DNA from: Mycolicibacterium baixiangningiae
Lineage (GTDB): Bacteria; Actinomycetota; Actinomycetes; Mycobacteriales; Mycobacteriaceae
Reading direction: 5' to 3'
Assembly: GCF_016313185.1 (NCBI RefSeq)
Contig: NZ_CP066218.1
Span: 5,208,001-5,272,000 of the forward strand
Length of the DNA: 64,000 nt
This document shows, piece after piece, positions 38,300 to 47,705 of this stretch; the stretch's first letter is position 1; each line of letters begins with the position of its first letter. The notes beneath the pieces are model-generated. The model was not told the origin of the DNA, did not search any database, and was given only the letters and a program-made list of their open reading frames with translations. Position numbers and translations under genes: made by a program.

Positions 38300-41200
38300 G
38301 TGGTGACAGCAGCGGTCCCGGGCGCCCACCTACTCCATCAGTACCTGCAGTCGAATTTCGCTGCCGCGCCGCGCACCCTCGTCGACATCCTCTACGACAC
38401 GGCGGCCCGGTTCCCCGATGCGCCCGCCATCGACGACGGCGCGGTCCAGCTGACCTACGCCGAGTTGATAGCCGACATCGAGGACAGTGTGGAGTGGCTG
38501 GCCGCCCGCGGTATCGGGCGGGGGGACCGCATCGGTATCCGGATGCCGTCGGGCACGTACGCCCTGTATGTGGCGATCCTGGCCACCCTGGCCGCCGGCG
38601 CCGCCTACGTCCCGGTCGACGCCGACGATCCCGACGAGCGCGCGCACATGGTGTTCACCGAGGCAGGCGTCGTCGGCATCATCACCGAGCGGGGTCTGGC
38701 GCGCGGCCCCGGATCGTCTCGCGGGTGGCGTGCGGTGGCCCCGCTGAGCCGTGACGACGCGTGGATCATCTTCACCTCCGGATCAACCGGGGTGCCCAAG
38801 GGCGTAGCGGTCACCCATCGCAGCGCCGCCGCGTTCGTCGACGCCGAAGCGAAGATGTTCCTCACCGACAACCCGCTGGGCCCCGGCGACCGGGTGCTGG
38901 CGGGGTTGTCGGTGGCGTTCGACGCCTCGTGCGAGGAGATGTGGCTGGCCTGGCGGCACGGCGCCTGCCTGGTGCCCGCGCCGCGGTCGCTGGTGCGCAG
39001 CGGGATGGACCTGGGCCCCTGGCTGGTGTCGCGGGATATCACGGTCGTCTCGACGGTGCCCACGCTTGCGGCGCTGTGGCCGGCCGAGGCCCTCGAAGCG
39101 GTCCGGCTGCTGATCTTCGGCGGCGAGGCATGCCCGCCGGAGCTGGCCGAACGTCTGGCCGCCGGCGAGGACGGCGCCGGTCGCGAGGTGTGGAACACCT
39201 ACGGCCCCACCGAGGCGACGGTGGTGGCGTGCGCGGCCCGGCTGGACGGGTCCGGCGGGCAGGAGCGCCGGGGGTACCGCCCAGCCGAAGGCGAGGGGGC
39301 CGACCCGGGGAGTGGACCGAGCCCGGTGAGCATCGGTCTGCCGCTGCCCGGTTGGGACCTGGCGGTAGTCGACAAGGACGGCCTGCCGGTCGCCACCGGC
39401 GAGGTCGGAGAGCTGGTCATCGGCGGGGTCGGGCTCGCCCGCTACCTCGATCCGGACAAGGACGCCGAGAAATACGCCCCGATGCCGACGCTGGGCTGGG
39501 ACCGCGCGTACCGCAGCGGCGATCTGGTGCGGCTGGAGCCCGAGGGTCTGTACTTCATGGGACGGGCCGACGATCAGGTGAAGGTCGGGGGCCGGCGCAT
39601 CGAACTCGGCGAGGTGGACTCGGCGCTGATGCACCTGCCCGGTGTCAGCGGCGGCGCGGCGGCGGTGCGCCGCACCCCCAGCGGCACTCCGCTGTTGGTC
39701 GGGTACGTGGCGAGCGCGGATCCGGCGTTCGATCTGGTCGCGGCCCGCGCCGCGCTCGCCGAGGCGCTGCCCGCGGCCCTGGTGCCGCGGCTCGTGCTGG
39801 TCGACGAACTGCCCACCCGCACCTCGGGCAAGGTCGACCGTGACGCGCTGCCCTGGCCGGTCGGCGACGCCGACGACGATGACGCGTCGGCATTGGGCGG
39901 CACGATGGGCTGGCTGGCGGGGTTGTGGCGCGAGGTGCTGGCCGCCCCGGTCGACGGTCCCGAGGCGGACTTCTTCGCGTGCGGCGGCGGTTCCCTCTCG
40001 GCGGCGCAACTGGTGGCCGCGCTGCGTCAGCGCTACCCGATGGTGACGGTGGCCGATCTCTACGACCACCCACGGCTGGGATCGCTGGCCGGATACCTCG
40101 ACGAACTCGACCCGCCACCGCGGGTGGTCATCCGTGACGTCGCGCCGACGCCACGGCTCACGCAGGCGGTGCAGGTGGCGCTGTCGCTGCCACTGGCCAC
40201 GCTGACTGCGCTGCAGTGGGTGGTCTGGCTGGCGCTGCTCAACAATGTTGCCGCCGAACTCGCGCTGGTGTCGTGGGTGGTCCCGCTGAACTGGTGGGTG
40301 GTGCTGGCCGGCTTCGTCCTGTTCGTCTCCCCCATCGGCCGCATGGGCATCGCCGTGCTGTTCGCGCGCATGCTGCTCGGCAACCTGCAGCCCGGCACCT
40401 ATCGCCGCGGCGGACCCGTCCATCTGCGGGTGTGGCTGGCCGAACGGCTCGCCGCGGCCAGCGGCGCCGAGAACCTCGCGGGCGCGCCGTGGATGGTGTA
40501 TTACGCTCGCGCGCTGGGCAATTCGGTCGGCAAGGGGGTCGACCTGCACTCCGCTCCCCCGGTGACCGGCATGCTCAAGATCGGCCACCGCTGTTCGGTC
40601 GAACCCGAGGTCGACCTGTCCGGGCACTGGGTCGACGGCGACCAGTTCCACGTCGGGCACATCACCATCGGCAACGACGCGACCATCGGCGCGCGGACCA
40701 CCCTGCTCCCCGGCGCGGTGGTGGGTAAGAACGCCGACGTCGCCGCCGGCTCGGCGGTCGTGGGGAAGGTCAAGAACGGTCAGTACTGGACGGGTTCACC
40801 CGCGGTGAAGTCCGGCAAGGCCCGGCACCCGTGGCCGGGTCAGCGCCCGCCCCGCGCCCCGGTGTGGGTTGCGGTCTACGGGCTGACGTCGTTACTGCTC
40901 GCGGCGTTGCCCCTGGCGGCCCTCGCGGCCGGGCTGGCGGTCATCGGCTGGGGAGTGCGCGACACCACGTCGGTGCTCGACGCGGTCCTGCCCGCGCTGC
41001 TGTGGTCGCCGGTCGCCACGGCGGCGGCGTTGATCACCTATGCGGTGCTGACCGTTGCGGGGGTGCGGGTGCTGTCGCTCGGACTGCGCGAGGGGTATCA
41101 CCCGGTGCGCAGCCGGATCGGCTGGCAGGTGTGGGCCACCGAACGGCTCCTCGACGCCGCCCGCACGTATCTGTTCCCGCTGTACGCGAGCCTGCTGACC

Positions 41201-42316
41201 CCGTCGTGGCTGCGGGCGCTGGGTGCGCGGGTGGGCAGCGGCACCGAGATCTCGACGGCGCTGTTCACCCCGAAGTTCACCGTCATCGAGGACGGCGCGT
41301 TCCTCGCCGACGACACCATGGTGGCGTCGTACGAACTCGGCGGCGGCTGGATCCACGTCGCCAAGGCCACCATCGGCAAGCGAGCGTTCCTCGGCAACTC
41401 GGGTATCACGCAGCCCGGCCGCAAGGTGCCCGACGACGGTCTGGTGGCCGTGCTGTCGGCGACTCCGCGCAAGGCGAAGGCCGGATCGTCGTGGCTGGGC
41501 AGCCCTCCGGTCCGGTTGCGCCGCCAGCCCACCGCGGCCGACGCGCTGCGCACCTTTGCGCCCTCGCCGCGGCTGAAGGCGATGCGCGGCGCGGTCGAGA
41601 CCTGTCGGCTGATCCCGGTGGTCGTGACGTTCGCGATCGGTGTCGGTGTGCTGCTGTCGCTGCAGGCGTTGGTGATACACCTCGGCTACCTGTGGGCGGC
41701 GCTGCTCGGCGGGGTGGTCCTGCTGGCCGCGGGTGCGGTGGCCGGCGCCATCGCCGTCATCGCGAAACGGGTGGTGATCGGGCGGATCGAGGCGATCGAA
41801 CATCCGCTGTGGTCGTCGTTCGTGTGGCGCAACGAGGTGTCCGACACGTTCGTCGAGACCGTCGCAGGCCCGTGGTTCGCCCGCGCCGCCAGCGGCACAC
41901 CGGTGATGAACCTCTGGCTGCGCGGCCTCGGCGCCAAGATCGGCCGCGGCGTCTGGTGCGAGACGTATTGGCTGCCGGAGGCGGATCTGGTCACCCTGGG
42001 CGACGGCGCCACCGTCAACCGCGGGTGCGTGGTGCAGACCCACCTGTTCCACGACCGCATCATGCGCATGGACACCGTCGTGCTCGACGACGGCGCGACG
42101 CTGGGCCCGCACTGCGTGGCGTTGCCCGCCGCCCGAATCGGCGCCGGCGCGACGGTGGGACCGGGTTCGCTGGTGATGCGGGGTGACGAGGTGCCGGCGT
42201 CCACCCGCTGGCAGGGCAATCCCATCGCGCCGTGGGATGTGTTGCGCAAGAAGAGGGGTGAGGCCGCGGCGAAGAAGAAGCGGTCCGACCGCAGCCCGGA
42301 GGACTCCGCTGCGTGA
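38300..42316 (+). CDS. Pls/PosA-type single-module NRPS (poly-amino-acid synthetase)
   Basis: A 1338-residue membrane enzyme. The adenylation domain (1-520) has IIFTSGSTGVPKG near 155, YGPTEATVV near 300, YRSGDL, and the A10 Lys in PTRTSGKVDR. The carrier Ser is S565 in GGGSLSAAQL. After it come three repeats of paired membrane segments plus a hexapeptide-like soluble domain starting near 745, 975 and 1210. This A-T-TM-C1-TM-C2-TM-C3 plan is that of epsilon-poly-L-lysine synthetase and PosA-type enzymes, which make homopolymers of one amino acid. By eye the pocket residues read D-A-E-S-I-G-T-V-V-K, close to lysine codes. A GTG start gives VTAAVPGAH. Its stop overlaps the M1 peptidase start. 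Confidence 0.9.
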   Translation: MVTAAVPGAHLLHQYLQSNFAAAPRTLVDILYDTAARFPDAPAIDDGAVQLTYAELIADIEDSVEWLAARGIGRGDRIGIRMPSGTYALYVAILATLAAGAAYVPVDADDPDERAHMVFTEAGVVGIITERGLARGPGSSRGWRAVAPLSRDDAWIIFTSGSTGVPKGVAVTHRSAAAFVDAEAKMFLTDNPLGPGDRVLAGLSVAFDASCEEMWLAWRHGACLVPAPRSLVRSGMDLGPWLVSRDITVVSTVPTLAALWPAEALEAVRLLIFGGEACPPELAERLAAGEDGAGREVWNTYGPTEATVVACAARLDGSGGQERRGYRPAEGEGADPGSGPSPVSIGLPLPGWDLAVVDKDGLPVATGEVGELVIGGVGLARYLDPDKDAEKYAPMPTLGWDRAYRSGDLVRLEPEGLYFMGRADDQVKVGGRRIELGEVDSALMHLPGVSGGAAAVRRTPSGTPLLVGYVASADPAFDLVAARAALAEALPAALVPRLVLVDELPTRTSGKVDRDALPWPVGDADDDDASALGGTMGWLAGLWREVLAAPVDGPEADFFACGGGSLSAAQLVAALRQRYPMVTVADLYDHPRLGSLAGYLDELDPPPRVVIRDVAPTPRLTQAVQVALSLPLATLTALQWVVWLALLNNVAAELALVSWVVPLNWWVVLAGFVLFVSPIGRMGIAVLFARMLLGNLQPGTYRRGGPVHLRVWLAERLAAASGAENLAGAPWMVYYARALGNSVGKGVDLHSAPPVTGMLKIGHRCSVEPEVDLSGHWVDGDQFHVGHITIGNDATIGARTTLLPGAVVGKNADVAAGSAVVGKVKNGQYWTGSPAVKSGKARHPWPGQRPPRAPVWVAVYGLTSLLLAALPLAALAAGLAVIGWGVRDTTSVLDAVLPALLWSPVATAAALITYAVLTVAGVRVLSLGLREGYHPVRSRIGWQVWATERLLDAARTYLFPLYASLLTPSWLRALGARVGSGTEISTALFTPKFTVIEDGAFLADDTMVASYELGGGWIHVAKATIGKRAFLGNSGITQPGRKVPDDGLVAVLSATPRKAKAGSSWLGSPPVRLRRQPTAADALRTFAPSPRLKAMRGAVETCRLIPVVVTFAIGVGVLLSLQALVIHLGYLWAALLGGVVLLAAGAVAGAIAVIAKRVVIGRIEAIEHPLWSSFVWRNEVSDTFVETVAGPWFARAASGTPVMNLWLRGLGAKIGRGVWCETYWLPEADLVTLGDGATVNRGCVVQTHLFHDRIMRMDTVVLDDGATLGPHCVALPAARIGAGATVGPGSLVMRGDEVPASTRWQGNPIAPWDVLRKKRGEAAAKKKRSDRSPEDSAA

Positions 42317-43641
42317 CGCGTTCGAAGAAGACGAAGACCGCCGCCGCGATCATCGACCCCTACCTGCCTGAGACCGGCAATTTCGGTTACCGGGTGTCGC
42401 GCTACGAGCTCGACCTGGAGTACAAGGTCGCGATCAACCGGCTCTCGGGCGCGGCGTCCATCACGGCCGTCACGCTGGCCGCGTTGCGCGCCTTCACCCT
42501 GGATCTCGCCGGCAACCTGCGGGTGACCAAGGTGTCGGTCAACGGCCGACGGCCGGCGCGGTTCTCCTGTTCGCACAACAAACTTCGCATCGAACTGTCC
42601 ACGGCGCTGCCCGCCGGTGCGGCACTCGTGGTGGAGGTGCGGTACAGCGGCACTCCCGAGCCCATCGAAACCCTCTGGGGTGACGTCGGTTTCGAAGAAC
42701 TGACGAACGGCGCGCTGGTCGCCGGACAACCCAACGGGGCGGCATCGTGGTTTCCGTGTGACGACCACCCCGGGTCGAAGGCCAGCTACCGCATCCAGAT
42801 CAGCACCGACAGCCCGTACTGTGCGATCGCCAACGGAGAGTTGGTGTCCCGCCGCGTGCGGGCGGGACACACCGTGTGGACCTACGAGCAGGCCGAGCCG
42901 ACGTCGACGTACCTGATCACCCTGCAGATCGGCATGTACGACATGCACCGGCTGACGAAGGCGCCGGTGCTCATGCAGGCCGCGCTGCCCGCACGGCTGC
43001 GCCGCAACTTCGAGCACGACTTCGGCCGTCAGCCGCAGATGATGAAGCTGTTCGTCACCCTGTTCGGGCCCTATCCCCTCTCGAGTGGCTACACCGTGGT
43101 GGTGACCGACGACGACCTCGAGATCCCGCTGGAGGCGCAGGGCATTTCGATCTTCGGCGCCAACCACTGCAGCGGCACCCGCAGGTCGGAACGGTTGATC
43201 GCCCACGAACTGGCCCACCAGTGGTTCGGCAATTCGGTCACGGTGCGCCGCTGGCGCGACATCTGGCTGCACGAGGGCTTCGCCTGCTACGCGGAATGGC
43301 TGTGGTCGGAGCACTCCGGTGGCCACAGCGCCGACCACTGGGCCCGCCACTACCACCGCAGGCTGGCCGATCTGCCGCAGGATCTCCTGCTGGCAGATCC
43401 GGGTCCGCGGGACATGTTCGACGACCGGGTCTACAAGCGGGGCGCCCTGACCCTGCACGTCCTGCGCAGGCAGATCGGGGACGAGAAGTTCTACGCCCTA
43501 CTGCGGGACTGGACGGCGCGGCACCGCCACAGCACCGCGTTCACCGACGACTTCACCGGGCTGGCGGCCAATTACGCCGACGAGTCGCTGCGCCCACTGT
43601 GGGATGCGTGGCTCTACGCCGAGGACCTGCCGAAGCTGTGA
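42313..43641 (+). CDS. M1 family zinc aminopeptidase, short form
   Basis: A 442-residue gluzincin. The zinc motif is HELAHQWFGN with H298, E299 and H302, and the third ligand E321 lies 19 residues on in LHEGFACYAEWL. The substrate Tyr region is DDRVYKRGALTLH. The exopeptidase motif GAMEN is replaced by LEAQG, as in other short bacterial M1 enzymes, and the long C-terminal helical domain is missing. No signal peptide is seen. The GTG overlaps the synthetase stop (GTGA). An adjoining peptidase could trim or degrade the synthetase product, which is an inference. Confidence 0.9.
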   Translation: MTRSKKTKTAAAIIDPYLPETGNFGYRVSRYELDLEYKVAINRLSGAASITAVTLAALRAFTLDLAGNLRVTKVSVNGRRPARFSCSHNKLRIELSTALPAGAALVVEVRYSGTPEPIETLWGDVGFEELTNGALVAGQPNGAASWFPCDDHPGSKASYRIQISTDSPYCAIANGELVSRRVRAGHTVWTYEQAEPTSTYLITLQIGMYDMHRLTKAPVLMQAALPARLRRNFEHDFGRQPQMMKLFVTLFGPYPLSSGYTVVVTDDDLEIPLEAQGISIFGANHCSGTRRSERLIAHELAHQWFGNSVTVRRWRDIWLHEGFACYAEWLWSEHSGGHSADHWARHYHRRLADLPQDLLLADPGPRDMFDDRVYKRGALTLHVLRRQIGDEKFYALLRDWTARHRHSTAFTDDFTGLAANYADESLRPLWDAWLYAEDLPKL

Positions 43642-44918
43642 CCGACGCGGCGCCGTCGACCGGCCCGGTCACGCGGAGCAGCGTGGCGCGGGTGGGTGTC
43701 GCGACGGCGGTGACCGCGATGTGTGGATACGCGGTGCTGTACCTGGCCGCGCGTGATCTGGAACCCGCGGGCTTCTCGGTGTTCGGGGTGTTCTGGGGGG
43801 CCTTCGGTCTGGCCAGCGGGGCGGCGTTCGGCCTGTTGCAGGAGGCGACGCGGGAAGTGCGCGACGCCCGCGCAGACCATCCGGCCGACGGTCCGCACAC
43901 CCGCCCCATGCGGGTCGCCGCGGTGGTCGCCGTCGTCGCGGCCGTGCTGATCGTCGTGACCTCGCCGCTGTGGGCGGGGCACGTTTTCGTTGAGGCGCAA
44001 TGGCTTTCGGTGGTGCTGCTGAGCGCCGGGCTGGCCGGTTTCTGCCTGCACGCCACGCTGCTCGGCATGCTGGCCGGCGTCGACCTCTGGACCCAGTACG
44101 GGGCGCTGATGGTGACCGACGCGGTGATCCGCGTACTGGTGGCCGCGGCGACGTTCGCGGCCGGATGGGGTCTCGGCGGATTCCTGTGGGCGACGGTCGG
44201 CGGTGCCGTCGCGTGGCTGATCCTGCTGGCCTGCTCCCCCGCCACGCGCATGGCCGCGCGGCTGCGCACCCCGGGCAGCACGGCGACGTTCCTGCGCGGC
44301 GCCGCGCACTCGATCGCCGCCGCAGGCGCCAGCGCGGTCCTGGTCATGGGCTTTCCCGTCCTGCTGCAGGCGACGTCGGACGATCTGGGAGCCACCGGCG
44401 GCGTGGTGATCCTCGCCGTGACGCTGACCCGGGCGCCGCTGTTGGTCCCGTTGACCGCGATGCAGGGAAACCTGATCGCCCACTTCGTCGACCAGCGCAC
44501 CGCCCGCCTGCGTGCGCTGATCGCCCCGTCGGCGCTGGTGGTCGGACTGGGAGCGGTCGGTGTCGTCGCCGCGGGGCTGTTGGGGCCGTGGCTGCTGCGC
44601 GCCGGGTTCGGCGAGCAGTACCGGGCCGACGGCGCGCTGCTGGCGTGGCTCACCACGGCCGCCGTGGCGATCGCACTGTTGACGTTGACCGGCGCGGCGA
44701 CCGTCGCCGCCGCCATGCACCGCACGTACGCGGTGGGATGGGTGAGCGCGACCGTGGCAGCCGTGCTGTTGCTGCTGCTCCCGCTGGACCTGGAGACCAG
44801 GACCGTGATTGCGTTGCTCTGCGGTCCGGTGGTCGGTATCGCCGTGCACCTCGCCGGACTTGCGGGCTCGTACGACCGGGCGCATATCCTGCGTTCTCGA
44901 CGAAGGAGGACACCATGA
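43638..44918 (+). CDS. polytopic membrane protein, flippase-like (Rv3630 type)
   Basis: A 426-residue protein with about twelve membrane segments, for example VGVATAVTAMCGYAVLYLAA, VAAVVAVVAAVLIVVTSPLW and AAGASAVLVMGFPVLL. Size and spacing fit the MATE/Wzx (MOP) superfamily, which flips lipid-linked glycans or peptides. Position relates it to Rv3630 of M. tuberculosis. The GTG overlaps the peptidase stop and its stop overlaps galE, so it is in the same coupled unit. Cargo unknown. Confidence 0.78.
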   Translation: MTDAAPSTGPVTRSSVARVGVATAVTAMCGYAVLYLAARDLEPAGFSVFGVFWGAFGLASGAAFGLLQEATREVRDARADHPADGPHTRPMRVAAVVAVVAAVLIVVTSPLWAGHVFVEAQWLSVVLLSAGLAGFCLHATLLGMLAGVDLWTQYGALMVTDAVIRVLVAAATFAAGWGLGGFLWATVGGAVAWLILLACSPATRMAARLRTPGSTATFLRGAAHSIAAAGASAVLVMGFPVLLQATSDDLGATGGVVILAVTLTRAPLLVPLTAMQGNLIAHFVDQRTARLRALIAPSALVVGLGAVGVVAAGLLGPWLLRAGFGEQYRADGALLAWLTTAAVAIALLTLTGAATVAAAMHRTYAVGWVSATVAAVLLLLLPLDLETRTVIALLCGPVVGIAVHLAGLAGSYDRAHILRSRRRRTP

Positions 44919-45904
44919 CGTGGCTGGTCACCGGCGGCGCGGGGTACATCGGCTCGCACGTCGTCCGGGCGTTGGCCGAGGCCGGCCTACCGGTCGTCGT
45001 GATCGACGACCTGTCGACGGGACTGGCGCAGTTCGTGCCCGACTCCGTGCCGCTCGTCCGCGGCACCCTGCTCGACGGACCGCTCGTCGAGCAGACACTG
45101 CGTGACCATGCGGTCACCGGGGTCATCCACGTCGCGGGCTTCAAGTACGCCGGGGTCTCGGTGCAGCGCCCGCTGCACACCTACGAGCAGAACGTGTCCG
45201 CGATGGTGACGCTGCTCGAAGCGATGCAGACCGTCGGCGTCGACAGAGTCGTGTTCTCGTCGAGCGCGGCGACGTACGGCACCCCGGACACCGATCAGGT
45301 CGACGAGACCACCCCCACGCGCCCGGAGTCCCCGTACGGCGAAACCAAGCTGATCGGTGAGTGGCTGTTGCGGGATCTGGGGCGCTCAGCGGGCCTCCGG
45401 CACACCAGCCTGCGGTATTTCAATGTCGTCGGGTCGGGTTCCACGACGTTGTTCGACGTCAGCCCGCACAACCTGTTCCCGCTGGTGTTCGACATGCTCT
45501 ACCGCGGGGAGACACCGCGCATCAACGGTGACGACTACCCGACGGCGGACGGCACCTGTGTGCGTGACTACGTCGACGTCGGCGATGTCGCGCTGGCACA
45601 CGTCGCCGCGGCCCGTCGGCTCGACAGCGGCGAACCGGTGGAATCGGTGTACAACCTCGGCAGCGGTGCCGGCACCTCGGTGCGCGAGATCATGACCGCC
45701 ATCCGTGAGGTCACCGGCGTCGACTTCGAACCGCAGATCATGCCGCGGCGTCCGGGTGATCCGGCGCGGATCGTGGCCAACGGCGACCTCGCGGCGCGCG
45801 ACCTCGACTGGAAGATGCGTCACTCGCTGAAGGACATGGTGGCCTCGGCATGGGCGGCGCGCCAGGCGGCGGGCGCCGGATATCCGGGAGCAGGGCAGTC
45901 CTGA
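44915..45904 (+). CDS. galE: UDP-glucose 4-epimerase-like SDR
   Basis: A 329-residue extended short-chain dehydrogenase. The NAD motif is TGGAGYIGSH, the catalytic Ser region SSSAATYG and the YxxxK is SPYGETK; DYPTADGTCVRDYVDVGD is typical of GalE. It interconverts UDP-glucose and UDP-galactose, feeding arabinogalactan and other galactose-containing envelope glycans. A strong AAGGAGGA lies 7 bases before the ATG, so expression is not only coupled. The ATG overlaps the upstream stop by 4 bp. Confidence 0.92.
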   Translation: MTWLVTGGAGYIGSHVVRALAEAGLPVVVIDDLSTGLAQFVPDSVPLVRGTLLDGPLVEQTLRDHAVTGVIHVAGFKYAGVSVQRPLHTYEQNVSAMVTLLEAMQTVGVDRVVFSSSAATYGTPDTDQVDETTPTRPESPYGETKLIGEWLLRDLGRSAGLRHTSLRYFNVVGSGSTTLFDVSPHNLFPLVFDMLYRGETPRINGDDYPTADGTCVRDYVDVGDVALAHVAAARRLDSGEPVESVYNLGSGAGTSVREIMTAIREVTGVDFEPQIMPRRPGDPARIVANGDLAARDLDWKMRHSLKDMVASAWAARQAAGAGYPGAGQS

Positions 45905-47655
45905 ATCGGGTCGCCCGCGCCGCCACTGCGCTCATCGCGGTGCAGTTGGTCGTGCGCGCAGTGCTGGCGTTCGGCGGGTACTTCTACTGGGACGACCTGA
46001 TCCTGATCGGCCGGGCCGGCACGCAGGGACTGTTGTCGCCGTCCTTCCTGTTCGACGACCACGACGGGCACGTGATGCCGGCGGCGTTCCTGCTATCGGG
46101 GGCGATCACCCGGGTGGCGCCGTGGTCCTGGGTGCTGCCTGCGGTGAGCCTGGTGGTGTTGCAGCTGTTGGCGTCGCTGGCGCTGCTGCGCGCCCTGCAC
46201 GTCATCCTGGGCTGGCGCCCGGTTCTGTTGGTGCCGTTGACCTTTGCGTTGTTCACCCCGCTGGCGGTGCCCGGCTTCGCGTGGTGGGCCGCGGCGCTGA
46301 ACTCGCTGCCGATGCTGGCGGCGCTGGCGTGGGTGTGCGCGGACGCAGTGCTGTTGGTGCGCACCGGCCGGCAGCGCTACGCGGTGACGGCGGTGGCGGT
46401 GTATGTCGGCGGGCTGTTGTTCTTCGAGAAGGCGGCGGTGATCCCGTTCGTCGCGTTCGCCGTCGTAGCGCTGCTGGCGTACGTGACGGGCGACCGGGCC
46501 GCGGTGGTGACGGTGTGGCGGCGCGGCGTTCGGCTCTGGGTCAGCGCGCTGGCGGTGACGGCGGCGTGGGTCGGGGTGTATCTGCTCGTCGTCGACCAGC
46601 AGCGGTGGAGCTTCGATCTGGCGATGACGTGGGATCTGCTGGCGCGGTCGATCACCCACGGCATCGTGCCGGGACTGGTTGGCGGACCGTGGGATTGGCA
46701 GCGGTGGGCGCCGGCGTCGCCGTGGGCGACCCCGCCGGTGGCGGTGATGGTGCTGGGCTGGGCGGCGTTGGCCGCCGTCGTCGCGGTGTCCTTTGCACGC
46801 AAGCGGCGGATCGGGCCGGTGTGGGCGGTGGCGGTCGGGTACGCGGTGGCGTGCCAGGTGCCGATCTATCTCATGCGGTCGTCGCGGTTCACCGCCCTCG
46901 AGTTGGCGCAGACCCTGCGATACCTGCCGGATCTGGTGGTCGTGCTGGCGCTGCTGATGGCGGTCGGGTTCTGCGCGCCGAACCGGGAGGGTGTGCGGTG
47001 GCTGGATGCGTCGGGGCGCCGGACCGCGGTGGTCGTTGCGCTGATGGGCGCCTTCGTGGCGAGCAGCCTGTACTCGACGGTGACGTTCCACCGGATCTGG
47101 CGCGACAGTCCGGTGCCGGCCTATGTGGCGAATGCGCGGGCCGGACTGGCCGGGGTGGACGCGCCGATGCTCGACCAGGAGGTCGATCCGCTGATCCTGC
47201 AGAGGGTGGCGGCGCCGGAGAACCTGGCGAGCCACATGTTCGCGTTGGTCGAGGACCGCCCGGAGTTCGCGGCGAGTACGACGGACCTGCGGGTGCTGGA
47301 CCCGTCGGGCCATGTGGTCGACGCATTGGTGACGTGGGTGCGCGCGATACGGCCGGGCCCCGAGCCGAACTGCGGGTATCTGGTGCAGCCGGACTTCCCG
47401 GTGCGGATGCCGCTGGATGGGCCGCTGCTGCCGGCGGACTGGACGGCGGAGATCAACTACCTGGCGAACAGCGACGGATCGCTGATGATGGCGCTGTCGG
47501 AGGGCCCGGAGGTGAAAGTTCCGGTGCGTCCCGGCCTGAATCGGGTGTTCGTACGGTTGCCAGGCGCCGGTGACGCAATCAATGTCAGCGCGAGCACCGC
47601 GGCGTTGTCGGTGTGCATATCGCCCGGTCCGGTTGGATTCGTGGCACCGAGGTAG
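45850..47655 (+). CDS. GT-C-like polytopic membrane protein (Rv3635 type)
   Basis: A protein of about 585-601 residues with about ten membrane segments followed by a soluble C-terminal domain of about 170 residues. The first outer loop holds FYWDDLILIGRA, a DD motif in the place expected for GT-C glycosyltransferases that use polyprenyl-phosphate sugars. It follows galE, as Rv3635 follows galE1 in M. tuberculosis. The start is unclear: the ATG at 45850 overlaps galE by 55 bp, while homologous-looking sequence begins near LNRVARAATALI right at the galE stop, where only a CTG is available. Confidence 0.75.
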   Translation: MGGAPGGGRRISGSRAVLNRVARAATALIAVQLVVRAVLAFGGYFYWDDLILIGRAGTQGLLSPSFLFDDHDGHVMPAAFLLSGAITRVAPWSWVLPAVSLVVLQLLASLALLRALHVILGWRPVLLVPLTFALFTPLAVPGFAWWAAALNSLPMLAALAWVCADAVLLVRTGRQRYAVTAVAVYVGGLLFFEKAAVIPFVAFAVVALLAYVTGDRAAVVTVWRRGVRLWVSALAVTAAWVGVYLLVVDQQRWSFDLAMTWDLLARSITHGIVPGLVGGPWDWQRWAPASPWATPPVAVMVLGWAALAAVVAVSFARKRRIGPVWAVAVGYAVACQVPIYLMRSSRFTALELAQTLRYLPDLVVVLALLMAVGFCAPNREGVRWLDASGRRTAVVVALMGAFVASSLYSTVTFHRIWRDSPVPAYVANARAGLAGVDAPMLDQEVDPLILQRVAAPENLASHMFALVEDRPEFAASTTDLRVLDPSGHVVDALVTWVRAIRPGPEPNCGYLVQPDFPVRMPLDGPLLPADWTAEINYLANSDGSLMMALSEGPEVKVPVRPGLNRVFVRLPGAGDAINVSASTAALSVCISPGPVGFVAPR

Positions 47656-47705
47656 TCCGGGGTACGGGATACTGGGCAAATGATGTTGCGACGCGGTGGG
47701 GTGCC

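Noticed and set aside
38783..40660. 625-codon open frame opposite the synthetase adenylation domain
   Set aside because: Antisense to a clear A domain; Arg/Gln/His-rich with no motif.
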